A stretch of 64,000 nucleotides of DNA from Halichondria panicea (Eukaryota; Porifera; Demospongiae; Suberitida; Halichondriidae): the NCBI RefSeq assembly GCF_963675165.1, contig NC_087384.1, forward strand, positions 4,395,182-4,459,181, read 5' to 3'. The notes under the pieces are model-generated. The model made no database searches and was not told the DNA's origin. It was given only the letters and a program-made list of their open reading frames with translations. Both the position numbers and the translations under genes were made by a program. This document shows positions 47,668 through 59,914 of this stretch, one piece after another (positions within the stretch are counted from its first letter, which is position 1; the number at the start of each line of letters is the position of its first letter).

Positions 47668-48933
47668 ATGGATTGTGTGACTGTGCCTGCTAGTTTTGAA
47701 GCTAATCTCGCTTTAGAAGATGGCTCAACTGGTTTCTCTCTACCTCAAGCATTGAGCCTGAACAAAAATACTGTTCCCAATCTCTACACGGTGGGCGTGA
47801 ACAAGTTCCACTTTGATTTCCAGGAACATGGTATTGCTTACAACGAAACCGTAGCCTCTGACCTTAGGGCCCAAGCCTCGTTTGAAGTGCAAGGTGACTC
47901 CCCAGGGTTCAGTCTGACTGTAGATCCTACCCCTGTAGCTGTGTGGGGGATCAATTTTGCTGGGAGGATAGTGGTGAAGCACGAGAATGGGTGTGAGAGG
48001 GTTGTCTACCTACCAGGGACCAGGACTTATGACCCTGCTGGAATGACTGGTATGTGTTGGGTTGCTTGTAGGTGACAATGTGAATTTATGATGTTGATTA
48101 TGGCCCAATATTAGTGCCAAAATTAGAGTGTATACGTATTTGTATCTAAGGGGTACTCTTTTTGTCAACTGGTATAGAAAATAAAGCGCTTCAGCGTTCT
48201 ACGTAGAAGCTACACTCACTGTATATGTAGTATCACTTTATGTTCATATATATGTTCGGTTACTAAATATTAGGTTAGGCAGATTTATTTGGCCTGGTGA
48301 TACTAATGACACTAGGACACCCTTGATGTGACACTTAGATAAAGGAAAAGGAAGTTTATGTTTCCAAACACCTCATTCAGCTGTCATTATAGTTGCAATT
48401 GCAATTAGCTAACAGGTGGCTTCTCATGTACATGATTTTAGATGTCGGTGTAAACGCATAATTGACTGTTTTCATTCTGTTTTCATTCTGCAGGTGACCC
48501 CCATGCCAGTGAAAGAATTGGACCTTCTTGCTCTCGTATGCAAGTTGCTGTCACCCTTGCTCAACTGGTCGCTGCTCAAAACGGGGCTGATAGCAATCAA
48601 ATTGGTCTTATCCAGGACAAAGTTATCCCCTTGACTCAACGCTATCACGGAAGAGTAGCTCTCTTAAAATGGATGACACTTCAGATTGAAGAGGCTGTTT
48701 TCAAGAATCGAGATGTAACCCCGTACCCAGAGTTTGTAAAAGAGGAAGTTCGGAAGGGCGATCTTGAGCTGACTGCTGCCAGAGAGCACACTAGAACGTA
48801 TCTCGAATACTACAACCATGGACAAGCCCGACCTCCCGTGCAATACTACCAAAAGGTCTCCAAGAAAGACAAGGTGACGGAACTGTTCTCAGCTGAAGAG
48901 CTAGCCCAGTTTAATAAGATTATCCAAGCTTAG
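47668..48933 (+). CDS. Unrecognised two-exon protein (273 aa)
   Basis: I do not recognise a family. Exons 47668-48049 and 48494-48933 join in phase (G|GT) with consensus splice sites. The first half (about 1-128) looks beta-rich, with segments such as VASDLRAQASFEVQGD, FSLTVDPTPVAVWGINFAG and ERVVYLPGTRTYDPAGMTG. The second half is strongly helical (QVAVTLAQLVAAQNGADSNQ, GRVALLKWMTLQIEEAVFKN, AAREHTRTYLEYYNHGQ) and ends with a Lys-rich, then helical, tail. No signal peptide or membrane segment is visible from this start. The frame remains open upstream to an acceptor at about 47624, so the true start may be earlier. Codon use and intron structure look like those of neighbouring genes, so I think it is real. 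Confidence 0.7.
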
Positions 48934-49291
48934 AGATTCAAGCTTAGAGATTCTTTTATTCCACTATATAGCTTATGTATAGTTGTGCAGACAGTGCAAT
49001 TGCTGCAACATTCTTTTTAATACAGCTGACTTGTACACACAATTCTAAATATTTTTAATGAATTTTGTTACCTCGAGACCAAGCCACACATGGGCAACGC
49101 CCATCCAGTGCAGTCACATGATTCAAACTCTGCTTTCAGTTCTTGCATGCTGCTGATTCTTGATCTCTGTACTGTACTGTGGCTGCTCAACAAGACTTTA
49201 ATCCTTGAGTAAGTGTATTGTGCTACAGAGTGGCTAGACACTGTACCAAATGTGTTGCGCTATGTCTATATTTTTTGCAGAGGTTTGAAAC

Positions 49292-52200
49292 ATGTATGGT
49301 GGTGGAGGAAACAACGACTGTAAAGTGTACATAGGGAACCTACCCCCTGATATCAGGTCTCGTGATTTGGAGGACCTCTTCTACAAGTATGGCAAAATTG
49401 TTGATGTCGATCTCCACAGTAACAACAGAGGGTCACCGTTTGCTTTCATAGAGTTTGAAGACAACAGGTAGCTACTCGTACGTGTGAGAGTGTTGCAATT
49501 GCATGAGTAGCCCTTAAGTAGCTTCTTAAGTAGCTTTTTACACCCCTTTAAGCAGTCTCCTCGATGGTTAAATGTTATCCAATCCTGTATGTGTGCAAAG
49601 GGTTGAGAACTGCAATACTGGTTTTGTGGACTGGTAGGGTGTAGTTTAGCCTCAATCCCAGGCCACAGCCGCACTTCATCTACGCATGCGCTAGTTTGGT
49701 CTGAACAAAAATGTTTGTATATATGCTCAGTTAAACAAATACGTCACAACGGAAAGGAAGTGGTAGATAGAACGAGTAATCTAGTGGTAGCAACTCTGTT
49801 GTACGTACAGTTTGATTGAAGGTTTCTAGCCCTATCCGTCATTCTGATAGCTACTCACGTGTGATCATTTGAACAGAGTGAAAGCTAAAACTAGCCTTGT
49901 GAAAAGCTATCAGGAAGATAAGAGCTGCAGAGTGAAATATTGCAATAAACCATAGATAGAAAAGGAAAGGGATTGGAAACGAAAATGTTTGCGTGAAACA
50001 CTCCGCGTTATAGGGCATGGCTAAAAGTACAAAGGATTATAGTAAGCATGCTCATTACCTTTCTTGACTGCCATACAATGTGCTGTATATAGAAATGATG
50101 AAATTAATGTTGATTATTCTAAAAAGAATAACTCTAAAAGGTCGACTAAGCAACTCAGCCACTATTACTAAACTAGGAATAGCCCTTACCAAGGGCGTAT
50201 GAAGAGAAGAAGGCATGCAACTACAATCTATCGTATTATAAATGGGCGGGGGCTTATGTCTAAAAATAGTAAAGAATGCATTGCACGTGCACTGTTTTTG
50301 TGCGTGCACGGTGAAGATATACAGAAACTTGTAGAGAAAGTAGCTATTCTAGCTAAGCTAATATACTGCAAATGATTGTAGCTCTCTATACTAGTAGTAA
50401 ATGATGCTAGCAATACTTAGAAAGTGAGTAGCATAGTCGTACTAGAAGCAACGAGCCAGAAACCACAAACTTTGAGTTGTTGCTGCACTTCCTTCGTTTC
50501 TTTGACTCCTGTCTTGATGTAGCAGGTATAGCAATCATAGTGTTAAACTACTACGACTCATAAACTAACAGGAGATGTTATACAAGAGAGATAAACGAGC
50601 TAATGGAAGACAGTAGATAAAAAATGCCGACTCAGCGGTTTGGAGTTTTTACATAGAAAACATAAGCTCACGTGAATCTTGACCAACCTCCTCTAGTGGG
50701 CGGTTGGCTAAATATATCATATCCTGCTGACTCATCAATAATATGACACATACACAGTATACATTGTGAGTTGCATACTGCAGGGTTTCATACAGGATTT
50801 TTAGTTGGGAGGGGGAAACGTTTAATTGAAGGGGGTCTGGGGGTCCTCTCCCGGAACAATTTTTGAGAAATGGTTATCTGAGGTGCACAATGTAGGTTTT
50901 TTGTGTGCTTCAAACATACATTTTACTAAGTACTGTAGTCTATAGTTTTATTGAAGAGATTTTAGGCATTTTAAAAATCCCAGGGCGCCCCCCCCTGTAT
51001 GAAACCCTTGTGCCCTATTCTCTTCATACGCCCTTGCCCTTACTATGAAGTCGTGGGAGGTTAAGGCCCGTGGTGTGTCTAAAAGTATACGAAAGAACTA
51101 TACTGCCAACGTTTATGAACAGTACAGTCCATAGCATGAAACCATTCTATATAGCACTTAGATACATAATAACCAAGTCAAGCGATGTCTTTTGCTGTTT
51201 CGGCTTCACAGCAGGGAAAGAGAAAAGTTAACATGGAGTAATTCAAGCTAAACTCAAAAACAGTGTAAATACAACCAAGAGTTTATGATAGAGAGAGAGT
51301 ATCGAACGTAGGCATACTGTGTATCAGATGTATGCGGAGAGTAACGTGACTTCCTGTATCTGTCACAAGCTTGGAATTTGCACACTGACCAATCCAAGCG
51401 TGGGTGATGTAATCTATCAACCCATCCAAGTGTGGGTGATGTAATCTACTTTCTTGATAGATTACATCACCCACACTGGATTGGTCAGTGTGCAAATTCC
51501 AAGCTTGTGACAGATACAGGAAGTCACGTTACTCTCCGCATACATCTGATGTACAGTATGCCTATGTTTGATACTCTCTCCTCTATCATAAACTCTTGAT
51601 ACAACAGACTTCGAGCTTGTCAGTGGTGTAAACTTAAACTTACTTCTCTAGAGTACCTCCCAGCCCCTGAGTGGACCGCTAGTGGATAGGAGAGCTAGAA
51701 ACAGTTGAAATACAACCAGAGTACGGTCAAAACGAAAATATTCGCGAGCGCAAAATCATTATGCGGAGTGTTTCACCCGTTTACACAGGGCGGCCTGGTC
51801 GTTTCCAATCCCTTTCCTTTTCGAATAAACCTAGATTAGAGATTAGATTAGACTTTCTAGCTACCGGTAATTACAGCTCTGTGTACACTGACAGTATTCT
51901 TTGTCTGTATATTCATTCGGGATATTTTTTCTGATTAAAAATTAATATCCAAAAATAATAGCAGGCCTTCTTTCTTTAATCCAAGGCCTGTGAAGGAGCT
52001 ACTGCAAAAGTCAACTTTTGCGTCCCAATAAGCTCTAACTTGACCTAGCCTGGTTGGCCCATGTGCTGGTTTGTCTAGCTGTAGTGTTGTTTCATTTTGA
52101 ATTACTAGACTGAGTGAAACATTTATTTAGTAAACTATGTCTGCAATAATTATGATTGGGCTGAATTTTGAATTTTTTGTTCAGTGAAACAAAACCTGAG

Positions 52201-53026
52201 CCGTTCCACAGGGTTGGGCTCTGCTTTATAATTATGTGCATTCATGCACACATTTTAGATTGTGATCAACACTAAACATGTTAATTTACACACAGGGATG
52301 CCGATGATGCTGTGAAGGGCAGAGATGGCTACAGCTTTGATGGCTATCGTATCAAAGTGGAGTATCCGAACAGCTCAAACAAGGGTCGTGGTGACCGTAA
52401 TGACCGTGGTGATCGCGATCGCGGTGGTGACCGTGGTGGATATAGAGGCGGCCGTGACTCAGGGGGTCGAGGGGGATTCAACCGTGGGAGCAGGCCAAGG
52501 GGGTATCAACTCCTCGTGTCTGGGTTGCCCCCCACGGGTTCATGGCAGGACCTCAAGGATCACTTCCGTGAAGCTGGTGATGTGATCTACACTGATGTAT
52601 ACAAGGATGGCACTGGGACGGTGGAGTACTCACGTCAAGAACACATGAAGAGGGCACTCAGGGATTTGGATGACAGCAAGTTCAAATCTCATGAGGTACT
52701 GTGTGGGTATTATAATATTTTCTGCGTATATTTATAAAGCCTGAAATTTCATTACAATACGTGTGCTTAAAAAATGTTTCTTGATTACGATGTATTTAAG
52801 CTCTAATATTTTCCAGGGTGAGGTTACTTACATCCGTGTGAAGGACCCAAGAAACTCTCGTTCCCCTTCTCCACGATCTCGTTCCCGCTCACCTCGAGCT
52901 CGTTCTCGTTCACCTCGGGCCCGTTCCCGTTCTCCCCGGGCTCGATCCCGTTCCCACTCCCCACGGCCCAGCAAATACAGCCGTCAGAGTCGATCTCGTA
53001 GCAGGTCCCGCTCACATTCCCGTTAA
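49292..53026 (+). CDS. SRSF1: SR splicing factor, SRSF1-like
   Basis: Nuclear splice-site selection factor. Exons 49292-49467, 52296-52695, 52817-53026 give 261 residues (human 248). RRM1 at about 10-85 has RNP2 VYIGNLP and RNP1-like [11 protein letters not shown] Gly/Arg/Asp-rich linker follows ([17 protein letters not shown]). The pseudo-RRM at about 132-205 contains [15 protein letters not shown], the SRSF1-class signature. The C-terminal RS domain at about 210-260 is made of repeated RSRSP units. Intron 1 is 2.8 kb and repeat-rich, against about 120 bp for intron 2. A splice acceptor (TTGCAG at 49275-49280) precedes the ATG, so the 5' UTR is spliced. Confidence 0.93.
50781..51007. mobile_element. 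MITE family D, copy 2
   Basis: CAGGGTTTCATACAGGATTT at the left and CCTGTATGAAACCCTTG at the right are inverses. It lies in SRSF1 intron 1. Confidence 0.7.
51278..51598. mobile_element. Fold-back family E, long copy (almost perfect 320-bp palindrome)
   Basis: CAAGAGTTTATGATAGAGAG at the left is inverted at the right end. The arms run on through the CTTCCTGTATCTGTCACAAG block and its inverse almost to the centre near 51450, where GGGTGATGTAATCTA is duplicated. It is related to 20437-20609. Located in SRSF1 intron 1. Confidence 0.85.
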
Positions 53027-53662
53027 AAAGGGCCCATCAAACAAACTGTTGCATGAAAAACTTCTTGGATGTTCTCTGCACTTGGTATGACATCCTGTTA
53101 CCCTGTATATTATATACTAGTCTAGTATATATTCACACACTGACATGCATATGATGACATACATGTAGTACTGTCTGAGGTTATTGCTGATTTTCTTTGT
53201 AAGTTGTTGTTTCTTGCCTATGAGTTTTGAGCTATGTATTTTGAGCTGTTGCTTACTTTTGTATTGTACTATTGACTTTCACAGTCAGACTGTACTAGCG
53301 TAACACTATTGTGGATTGGAGTGGATAATTCCTAATCTCATGCAAGGGACAAAGATTTACTGGATTAGTGGATATGGATAACATTTGGAGGGATCAATTC
53401 ATGGATTATGGGAGCAATTCATAGGATTCATAGGATTCATAGGATTGAGCATTAAGGATCTCTGTCACCTGCCTATAAGGATAATCATGGATTGGATGGA
53501 CATGGGATTGTAAATGTACGCCCCCCTGTAAATATTTTATGTAGCCGGTTTAGGAGTTATTCTTAATTTAGGGTCCATCCAAATTTGCTGTAGGGTACAC
53601 GGATTGAAATCATACATAATAGTTCTTTCCAACAAATGCACATACATTTGGTATAGTAATTA

Positions 53663-55560
53663 TCATGTGACGATTATTTCTGGGTCATTTGAGTCAATGA
53701 TTGGTTCTGTACAGTCTGTCCATTCCGTGTGTTGAGCTGTTAGCAGTTTCTCCACTGGGAATGTATGTATTGCAAGGTCATTGAATACTGTGCTGTCAGG
53801 GTAGGTGTTAGAAAGGGTCACCTCCGTGGAGTACTGTAGTGCCTGGGTTTGAGTTAAGAGTACTTACGAGTCACATTGTTGGTCTCTACAATGTGACACG
53901 TGTGTGAATTAATTCATGAATAGGATACTCTGTGTATGTAAGGTGTCTCCTTGGCCAGATGCTTTGTAGGCAGCCTGTAATCAAAGGGCAATTAAAGTTT
54001 TAAAAGTGTGTGTGTCGTTTACCTCTCCAAATAGCTGCTGAGTCTATTCCCAATGATTGTCACACACGGTAGTGAGGTTGGGCTCCAGTTAGACCACAGT
54101 AGGTTATTGTACATAGCTCTTCCACAATGAGGCATGAAGAACAGTGTAGAATGGTGGACTGGGTGCTTGCACAACTGTAGAATCATGTTATAATTATTAT
54201 GAGGGAAAATTATGGCACACATTTTTGGGGAAAGCTAACATTTATATGTGGCCTTGTGCATTCAGCAGCAAAAGTTCTTAAAACCCCAACTCACTTCATT
54301 GTGTGGTAGTAGGCTGCATCCAGTTCTCTCCACAGCCTCTCTCTCCTCAGAGCTAAGCATTGGGTCAAACAGAGAACAGGGTGTTCCCTTTGGGCACAGC
54401 TCCAGTAGCAGGGCCAGCTGCTGTCTGGATATGGAGCAGCTTCCAATGCGACCTATCCCGTAACAGATAAACTCTCTGAATTTGGAACAGTCTAGGCCAT
54501 CTGTGCATATAATTATTATTAATTTTGTGTTTCTGATATTAATTTGTGCTTACCCTGAATTTGTTGCAAGAACTGCGATTGCCGTATTGAATTTCTGAAA
54601 TGATGAAAAAACTGATCTATCAAACGACTTGTATGTTATGTTCATAATTGAGCAAGGGACGTACTGGAGGGGGCTTAAAGAATGCTCAAATAAAAATTTC
54701 ATGTATTAATTTAACTACACGAAGGCCTCGTTTATTTTAAAGTACTAACGGTATGCATGGAAATTTACAGAGGATTTTAGGGTTGGGTTGTTAAATAATA
54801 CAGCAAGAAATGTTTTCTATTTGGTTTGAGAGTCGAGAGACATTTCTGTGGGTTCTAATATTTGCGGTTCAATGCCAGGAAACTACACCTACCAACAGCT
54901 TTGCATGTGAAATACCGGTGCATGGGAGTATATGTATCCCAGTTTTAATTTCCGTGTTTTGAACCTCATGAAAATTTCCCGCTATAATTAGGGTACTAAG
55001 TTAAAAGTTGAAGTGCAGTCAACTACCGTACTTCTTGATTTAAAGCGACACTCTCGATCTTTTCCAATTTTCTGACCTCTAAAAGTAGCGACTGCTGCGT
55101 CGACAATTATTTGTTATGTCACGTCCTAAATAGAGGTCAAACCATAGCCTCGATTCCAGGCCGCAGGTAATTTAAGCGACCTATAATCGAGGATAGTAGA
55201 GTAACCTCCAATTAGATGCGACCCTCTAAATATGCGATACGGACTTCAACATAATTGTTCAACCTCCAAAACGACCTCTGGCCTTTTTTTTAAGTGTCGC
55301 CTTAATTCGAATAAGTACGATAATTGCATATTACACACCGTACGTGTAATCATGACTGCACTAATTATAAGTGCGCTTCACTTTTAACCAACCTGAAATC
55401 CTCTGTACCTATATGTGTCTATCCTAATGATGATGTTTCGTGATGGTAAACCCTCCTCAAGGTGACCTAGTCCTACTGGGGATAGTGGTGGCTTAGTGCT
55501 CCTCTGTCCTCTCCTCCTTCTCACTATCTGGAAACCATCCTCATCTCTAGATTTTGCCAT
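53663..55560 (-). CDS. SRRD: SRR1-domain protein (SRRD-like)
   Basis: SRR1 was first found in plant phytochrome/circadian work; the animal proteins are poorly characterised. Exons from the start: 55393-55560, 54554-54611, 54295-54500, 54023-54174, 53929-53974, 53663-53833, giving 266 residues. SRR1 blocks are clear: LDCSKFREFICYGIGRIGSC, CSLFDPMLSS, then FFMPHCGRAMYNNLLWSNWS, which almost copies the human segment, TIIGNRLSSY, and FNDLAIHTFPVEKL near the end. For exon 2, the acceptor after GATCAG at 54611 keeps the phase, whereas the nearer CAG does not. The start MAKSRDEDGFQIV was chosen; an in-frame ATG at 55587 would add nine residues. It converges with SRSF1, whose 3' UTR probably abuts or overlaps its last exon. 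Confidence 0.88.
55023..55322 (+). mobile_element. 300-bp MITE (family G), copy 1
   Basis: Ends TACCGTACTTCTTGATTTAA and inverse TTAATTCGAATAAGTACGAT. The inner block TTTCTGACCTCTAAAAGTAG is shared with the reversed copy at 62617-62842. It lies in SRRD intron 1. Confidence 0.75.
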
Positions 55561-55737
55561 GTTAATCTTCACATATCCCGACTTCATATGCAATTGTTTG
55601 AGTATCGACCATTACCCAACTGGCCAACAGGCAGAAAACAATTTGTATCATGTGTACATGTTGCAACTGTGCATGTCAGCATGTACCAATAGTAGAAAAG
55701 TGACTGAATATTAATAAATTTATAACTATTAATAAGT

Positions 55738-56782
55738 TTATGTGGAGTCTCCCTCTAGTTCCGCATCAGGTAATTCTTGATCTGCACGGAAAAACAACAG
55801 CTTAGTAACATCATGCAGCACACGTACAATGTCATGTAGAAATAGTATAAATGTTTACCATAGGCTGAGGTAAGACACACAAAAAACACTATCCTATTTA
55901 CCAGAGCCCAGTGGAGCATATCCCTGTCTGGCAGATATCGAATGCTCTGACTTTTTCTTCCCTTTGGCTAGTTTGACTTTGAACCTTTTACTCTTCAGTT
56001 TGCCTGCAAGCTTTCCAACCTTCTTGTATTTCTTACCTGCAGTGGACAAGATTGGTAACAAAAGTTAAACAGAAAACTAAATCTATGCAGTGCAGGTGAG
56101 TAGACTCAGATATTACAACTAAACAAACAGACATTCACCCTTAAATAATCTGTAAGAACTGCTGTGCAGTGGTTTAAGACATGGAACCACTTTATGATAG
56201 GGAACAAAGCTTTAAATGTCATTGTGTTCACAACTCACTCTGCACACCGGTGACTTGTGTTGTAGTCTCCCTGGCGACAGTCTCTTCAACCCTCGACTCT
56301 CCATACTCCCCACCTTCCCCCTCATCCTCAATATACACAGCCTCAGGTAATCGGTCATGGTCGGTGCATGCCTCCTCATAGGTGGGTAAAGGGTCATCCT
56401 CTGAGTTCACGTCACTATCAGGGCTGGGGGATCGACTACGGGTGAAACTGCTGTCCTCGTCACTAGTGTACAGTGTGTCTTGTGTATCGTAAATGAAGCT
56501 TGGTAGCATCTCAGGCAGTCCACCTATGTCCTCACTGAACTGACCCACCATATCTTGGGAAGGGTTCTCAGTAAAATCTATACGAGTGCTGGAAAAGTCT
56601 TCGGTTACATAATTTGTATTCGAAGTGACCATAAAATATTCCACTGTTGTGTCCATACGTCCGTTATGTGCCTGCAATACTGACACTAGAACATTGTAGT
56701 CGATATTAGGGAACATGGTAGAGAGCTCAGCTAGACATTGTGAGTCTGTACAAATTTGTTCTTGGGTTACGGAACTAGCCAT
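55738..56782 (-). CDS. CUE-domain protein (CUEDC1-like)
   Basis: Exons 56239-56782, 55902-56036, 55738-55781 give 240 residues. A CUE-type ubiquitin-binding domain lies at about 12-52 (LAELSTMFPNIDYNVLVSVL, then HNGRMDTTVEYF), including the MFP and leucine positions typical of CUE. An acidic, Ser/Pro-rich middle follows (SFTRSRSPSPDSDVNSEDD) with a PTYEE motif that could bind WW domains. A basic block ends the protein (KKYKKVGKLAGKLKSKRFKV). Vertebrate CUEDC1 has the same order (CUE, proline-rich, basic), hence the tentative link; identity outside the CUE is low. The stop lies 177 bp upstream of the SRRD start, on the same strand. Confidence 0.75.
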
Positions 56783-58485
56783 CAGGTTTCACAAGTTCTC
56801 CTGTCACTAATTCTTGGAACTTTGTTCTCTTGAGTATTACACTGCTTATTAACATCTTTGTAGATCTTCATAACGACTAGATTCCTTGCTGAGAATGTTC
56901 AGATGATAAAAGCAACAGCACTAGGCCTAGGACTAGGTAAAGAGCGTTACTTAAGAAAGTCATAAATGATAATGATGTGTACAGTATGCAGAGGATCTAG
57001 GACTCTGTGCCCCAAACCACATGGTTGCAACTAAGCTGCAGAGAACTGAAGGTGGCCTGGCCGGATGGATCTAGGAAAGGTTGAGAAGAGAATTCTATAA
57101 TTATTGTGGAACACTCTTAAGGTCTATTTTCTACTCACGAGATACTTTGTAGGTTTTGATCAGTTATTATTTGTTCAGACCATTCAATGATTCAGTACAG
57201 TACTGATAAACTACTCTCCAGGATGATGCAAGAAATGAGGTTCTGTTGAGGATACCTTGTGTGCTGCAAGTGTGTAATGAGTGCACTGTTATGCTGGGAC
57301 GACTCGTATTAATTAAACCCCGGCCCAGCACTTGTGGTAAGTTACTGGTATCAGAAACCTGAAGGAAATGTGCAGAGCGAACATACAATTGTGGTTGTGG
57401 TTGGTCTAATAACCTGTGTATGTTTCGCCCTTTTTTGTATTACCAACCTTTTTTTAATAGTAAATGCATGTATTTATCTAGTTGGCAATTCGTATCCTGA
57501 GTGCACGTTACTTTATATGAACTATGGCATGTATTTTGAATGTTTGTCTTATAATTCTCTGCTCACACATCTAGATATAGTATCGACATGAGGCTTAGCT
57601 GCTGTCAGTTCTGTTCATACCGGTATTAGTGGAGGCTGGAGGGTCAAAGGTCTACCTCGTTCAAGTAGACGACAGGTGTGTGCAAGTTCTATATTTACTG
57701 TTGAAAAGAGCCTGTATTTTACCTCTTAAAAATCAAGCATCTTTACCTGTTCGCTAACTTGTGTGTGCAAATTGCATTTATTGACCCCCACATGACCCTT
57801 TAATCAGGGTGTCATACAGGATTTTGAAGTAGAGGGGGGAAATAGAAAATTAACCAGAACATTTTGCTAAAAAAAAGGTCTTCAATACCCTGTTATCGTA
57901 TGTAAAATTGCCAGCTATGGACACTCAGTCATACAACTAGTACCTGAATGCAAAAAAGGGGGGGGGGGATATCCCCCTTCCCCCTGTATGACACCCTGCT
58001 TTTGTCTTTTCCTTTTTAACTCAGTTAAAGTATGAAATTGAAATAATAACGTACTCAAGTAACTGTGTTTTCTGTTTAGCTAGTGACTATAGGAATAACT
58101 TTATAAACACCACTCTGGATAGCAAAATTATAATAAGTCCAAAGATCTGGAATAAAAGGACCTCATCCATGTCTCACATTCTCTCAGCATGATCAGACAA
58201 GGTAACAGCATGCCCAGAGAGTCCTTCCAGATGGATATCACCAGCTATATTAGCTATCCTGCACTGTACAAGCTAACTAGCTCATAGATAAACAAAACTA
58301 GCTGAATCAATTCTAAAATTTCACTAATAACCGTCGCATAATTGGAAAAGCGTTTCAATTCGAGTATAAGAAGCCTGCAGTTGAGCATGCGCTTAAAATA
58401 AAGATATGCTTATAGTCGAGTAAGCGCTAATAATCCAGTTTCTACGGTAGTGGATGATTGAGCAAATCGTCTGCTGGAATTCTAA
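56783..58485. other. Repeat-bearing intergenic region
   Basis: Upstream flank of the CUE gene, then a family D MITE. Short open frames here lack splice signals or recognisable protein features. Confidence 0.5.
57806..57998. mobile_element. MITE family D, copy 3
   Basis: AGGGTGTCATACAGGATTTT at the left and CCTGTATGACACCCT at the right are inverses, with an inner poly-G block (57958-57968). Confidence 0.75.
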
Positions 58486-59304
58486 TCAAGTTGGCGGTGG
58501 TAGCAACGGTTTATATTCGCTTGGGTCGCTGAAATGATGTGGAAGGAGCTTTGTTATCTGTTGACGATCGTGTCTAATGTGTAACTTGTCTTCAACGGCA
58601 GCAGCTAAACCACATGGGCTAATGATCAGGCTGATATGATCCATGACTACAATGTAATACCTATAATACAAAAAGAAAGGAAATAGAAATCCAAATTGAA
58701 TAGTCCCACAAAATCAGCGGCAAATTTACAACTGGAATAAGAGTGGGTATATCCACTTATATCAAATGGCTCATTACTACACAACAGAGTTCTTATAGTA
58801 CCTGAGCAATCAAAACAAAACTGGAGAGGCAACATTTGTTTGGAACACAATAACAATCACACATATCAAAGTTAACGGTACTGTGAGCCTGACAAAGAAG
58901 AGTAACCATCCTAAAGGCTGTGGCATGCATTCCTTACACTCTTTGTAGTAAGAGAAGACGGCTGGTCCCAGTCTTGGTTGGCAGTGACGAGTAGCCCTGT
59001 GCGATTGAGAGGACCACGCAATCTCCTCACCTAGCTTTGATGCATCGGAGGGTACATCACAGAATTTAGATACTCGACGTTTTGTGTTGTATGGACAGGC
59101 TCCAAAATGTTCAAATCTGTATCATTGTTGTAAGTTAGGCAGAATCCTTCATCTTTGTTTGTCATATTCGAGCACTGTTAATATAGTATTGATCTGTTGT
59201 CCACACCCACACTTGTTTTCTTGGCGTATAAACCATGTTGGGCATACTTGACTGGACACTAGAACTACCTGTAGTACAATCACAATCACTCCAAGTATCG
59301 TCAT
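58486..59304 (-). pseudogene. Decayed copy of the 553-aa Cys-rich membrane protein, internally deleted
   Basis: The reading direction and order match the intact gene at 59915-61576. It has the start of the signal peptide (MTILG, then VVLVSSQVCPTWFIRQ), the segment KECMPQPLGWLLFFVRLTVP, then NLDFYF. It then jumps to the C-terminal tail, ending HFSDPSEYKPLLPPPT. About 1 kb of the middle, encoding most membrane passes, is missing. Frameshifts interrupt the extracellular part. This is a tandem duplicate that lost function. Confidence 0.85.
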
Positions 59305-59348
59305 CTCCAGATTAAATCTGAGCCACAGTATTTATAGTCAAGTTACCT

Positions 59349-59646
59349 TATATAGCGGGTTATTTTCGTATGGTGAAAATGTTCGTATTATTTCGTATTG
59401 AAGAGCATCATACATAAATTAAAACAACGAAATTGTTCTACCGCAATACTGAGATTCAACGTCACTATCCGAGCTGTGCGAAAATTAAAAATTTAAGTGG
59501 GTTGCATGAATTTACATCACATGGCATCTACTGTGCTAGTGCATGCTACACTTATTATCCTGTGCACACGCACGGCACCATTGCAGGTTTGTTGTACAAT
59601 CCTAAGAAAACGGACGTTTGTACGAAAATTACCCGCTATACGATAT
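59349..59646. mobile_element. MITE with ends TATAGCGGGTTATTTTCGTA
   Basis: The right end (TACGAAAATTACCCGCTATA) is the inverse of the left. Half-copies of this end lie near 35349 and 39325. It separates the intact membrane-protein gene from its pseudogene. Confidence 0.75.
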
Positions 59647-59914
59647 ATAGTGTCATATAGATCCTGCACAGCACCCTGGATGGTAATAACAGTACGTGTT
59701 ATTCTATTATTATACCTACTGATTAAAAGGTTCTTATAGTCCGAGGTACTCTATACATCGTATTGGTATTTTTGTGGCTATAAAAAAAGCCGCCAGTGTT
59801 AATCATAAGTAATCATCACAGTGCATGAAATGTTTGAGAGTATTAATCATCAGTTAATAATATATGTATATAACGTTGTTAGTGCATTCTGTTAACAGCT
59901 GCATGATGATCTAA

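Noticed and set aside
57334-57591. 85-aa frame with a hydrophobic stretch
   Set aside because: A single possible membrane segment in AT-rich spacer is weak evidence; no splice partner or family match.
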